Part shown: positions 61,661 to 64,000 of the stretch, in pieces
Numbering within the stretch: the first letter of the stretch is position 1
Layout: every line of letters begins with the position of its first letter
Assembly (NCBI RefSeq): GCF_051014445.1
Contig: NW_027488367.1
Location: 23,111,501 to 23,175,500 of the forward strand
Source of the DNA: Colletes latitarsis
Lineage: Eukaryota; Arthropoda; Insecta; Hymenoptera; Colletidae
Length of the DNA stretch: 64,000 nucleotides
Direction: 5' to 3'
The notes under the pieces: generated by a model
Told to the model about the DNA's origin: nothing
The model's input: only the letters and a program-made list of their open reading frames with translations
Database searches by the model: none
Translations under genes and position numbers: made by a program

Positions 61661-64000
61661 TTGCCCTCATCAGACTCATACTTTCGCATTCTTCACATAC
61701 CTGTTGAACGGATCGAGGGTTTTTTCTGCTTTGGATCACGTAGTAAAGTGGTACCACACTAAAACAGTCCACTAAACCTGGTTTGGATCAATATTTTAGA
61801 GGATAATGCATGTTAGGTCTAGGTTAGCCCTGGGATTTTCACTCATCAGACTCATTCTTTCGCATTCTTCACATACCTGTTGAACGGATCCTGGGTTTTT
61901 TCTGGTTTGGATCACGTAGTAATGTGGGACCACACTGAAACAATCAATTAAACCTGGTCTTGATAAATATTTTAGAGGATAACGCATGTTAGGTCTGGGT
62001 TAGGTCTAGGATATGCTCTCGTCAGGCTCATACTTTCGCATATTTCTCATACTTGATGGCTAGATCCTGGGCTCTTTCTGGATTGCATCACGTAGTAATG
62101 AAGTACAACACTGAAACAGTCAATTAAACCTGGTTTCCATCAATATCTTAGAGGACAACGCAAGTTAGGTCTGGGATAGGTCTGGGATTTGCCCTCATCA
62201 GACTCATACTTTCGCATTCTTCACATACTTGTTGAACGGATCCTGGGTTTTTTCTGGTTTGGATCACGTAGTAATGTGGTACCACGCTGAAACAGTCAAT
62301 TAAACCTGGTCTGGATAAATATTTTAGAGGATAACGCATCTTAGGTCTGTGTTAGGTCTAAGATTTGCCCTCCTCAGGCTCACAGTTTCGCGTTTTTCGC
62401 ATACTTGTTGAACAGATCCTGGGTTTTTTCTGGGTTGGATCACGTAGTAATGTGGGACCACACTGAAGCAATCAATTAAACCTGGTCTTGATAAATATTT
62501 TAGAGGATAACGCATGTTAGGTCTGGGTTAGGTCTAGGATTTGCTCTCGTCAGGCTCATACTTTCGCATATTTCTCATACTTGTTGAACAGATCCTGGGT
62601 TTTTTCTGGATTGGATCACGTAGTAATGTGGTACCACACTGAAACAGTCAATTAAACCTGGTTTCCATCAATATTTTAGAGGATAACGCAAGTTAGGCCT
62701 GGGATAGGTCTAGGATTTGCCCACATCAGGCTCATGCTTTCGCATATTTCTCATACTTCATGGCTAGATCCTGGGCTGTTTTTGGATTGTATCACGTAGT
62801 AATGTGGTACCACGCTGAAACAGTCAATTAAACCTGGTGTGGATAAATATTTTAGAGGATAACGCATCTTAGGTCTGTGTTAGGTCTAAGATTTTCACTC
62901 ATCAGACACATTCTTTCGCATTCTTCACATACCTGTTGAACGGATCCTGGGTTTTTTCTGGTTTGGATCACGTAGTAATGTGGGACCACACTGAAGCAAT
63001 CAATTAAACCTGGTCTTGATAAATATTTTAGAGGATAACGCATGTTAGGTCTCGGTTAGGTCTAGGATTTGCTCTCGTCAGGCTCATACTTTCGCATATT
63101 TCTCATTCTTGTTGAACAGATCCTGGGTTTTTTCTGGATTGGATCACGTAGTAATGTGGTACCACACTGAAACAGTCAACTAAACCTGGTTTCCATCAAT
63201 ATTTTAGAGGACAATGCAAGTTAGGTCTGGGATAGGTCTGGGATTTGCCCACATCAGGGTCATACGTTCGCATTTTTCACATACTTGTTGAACAGATCCT
63301 GGGTTTTTTCTGGTATGGATCACGCAGTAATGTGGTACCACACTGAAACATTCAGTTAAACCTGGTCTTGATAAATATTTTTGAGGATAACGCATGTTAG
63401 GTCTGGGTTAGGTCTAGGATTTGCCCTCATCAGCCTCATACTTTCGCATATTTCTTATACTTCATGGATAGATCCTGGGCTATTTTCTGGTTTGGATCAC
63501 ATAGTAATGTGGTACCACACTGAAACAGTTGATTAAACCAGGTTTCGATCAATATTCACGAGGATAAAGCATGTTAGGTCTAGGTAAGGCCTGGGATTTT
63601 CACTCATCAGACTCATTCTTTCGCATTCTTCACATACCTGTTGAACGGATCCTGGGTTTTTTCTGGTTTGGATCACGTAGTAATGTGGGACTACACTGAA
63701 GCAATCAATTAAACCTGGTCTTGATAAATATTTTTGAGGATAACGCATGTTAGGTCTGGGTTAGGTCTAGGATTTGCCCTCATCACGCTCATACTTTCGC
63801 ATATTTCTCATACTTCATGGCTAGATCCTGGGCTATTTCTGGATTGGATCACGTAGTAATGTGGTACCACACTGAAACAGCCCACTAAACCTGGTTCCGA
63901 TCAATATTTTAGAGAATAACGAAAGTTATGTCTAGGTTAGGCCTGGGATTTGCTCTCATCAGACTCATGCTTTCGCATTTTTCACATACTTGTGGAACAA

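Larger units (their letters stand above)
43018..64000. repeat. Satellite DNA array, right arm (about 176-bp monomer, about 119 copies)
   Basis: The same monomer resumes in the same register and orientation right after the retrotransposon and runs to the window end, where the last monomer is cut off. The variants GAATAATTC or GAATAATAC, the TGAAGTACAACACT form of the dyad and the AGTTTTAACATACATG cassette are frequent here. The region 38.9-54 kb repeats a small set of segments three times. The region 54.6-63.7 kb repeats another set. Apart from repeat structure I see nothing in it: no gene, no RNA gene and no second mobile element. Confidence 0.97.

Noticed and set aside
1..64000. CENP-B box (TTCG-N4-A-N2-CGGG)
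   Set aside because: The nearest match, TTTCGATCAATATTTT, keeps TTCG and the A but lacks the CGGG end. No copy fits on either strand in the monomers I inspected.
1..64000. A single fixed-length higher-order repeat
   Set aside because: Offsets of 352, 530, 1057, 1233, 3168, 3698-4050, 4757 and about 16,700 bp coexist; no one period explains the array.

Overview
The window is almost entirely one tandem satellite DNA. About 63.1 of 64.0 kb is a monomer of about 176 bp repeated roughly 358 times in a single orientation with no spacer. Most monomers open with GGATAACGC and close with an AATATTTTAGA tract. I found no host protein gene, rRNA, tRNA, CRISPR array or bacterial signal. Long homogeneous satellite plus a poly(A)-tailed non-LTR retrotransposon fragment points to eukaryotic heterochromatin, probably pericentromeric or centromeric. 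The retrotransposon's C-terminal protein segment looks like the R1-type elements common in insects, so an insect is my best guess. The order and species cannot be read from the sequence.

Layout. Bases 1-42166 are satellite. Bases 42167-43017 are one 5'-truncated non-LTR retrotransposon on the minus strand. It has 103 codons of ORF C-terminus (43018-42707), a GC-rich 3' UTR of about 516 bp, and a poly(A) tail read as about 26 T on the plus strand (42165-42190). It is flanked by a 15-bp target-site duplication. Bases 43018-64000 are satellite again.

The satellite is not a simple fixed higher-order repeat. It is a patchwork of segmental tandem duplications whose lengths and offsets are whole numbers of monomers (2, 3, 6, 7, 18, 21-23, 27 and about 95). 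The largest sets about 6.8-23.5 kb against about 23.5-37 kb. Monomers fall into about five discrete haplotypes that differ mainly in a block at monomer positions about 61-110. Most carry the palindrome TGTGGTACCACA at monomer positions 123-134.

The most informative observations are three. First, the retrotransposon fragment, both UTR and coding part, is packed with about a dozen near-perfect inverted repeats of 8-17 bp. Second, a paralogous segment at 49,535-49,549 preserves the unoccupied insertion site, so the insertion is younger than that duplication. Third, the central dyad of the monomer keeps its GTGG/CCAC arms while the middle dinucleotide varies. No new protein-based system is visible. 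The many short minus-strand ORFs are by-products of the repeat.
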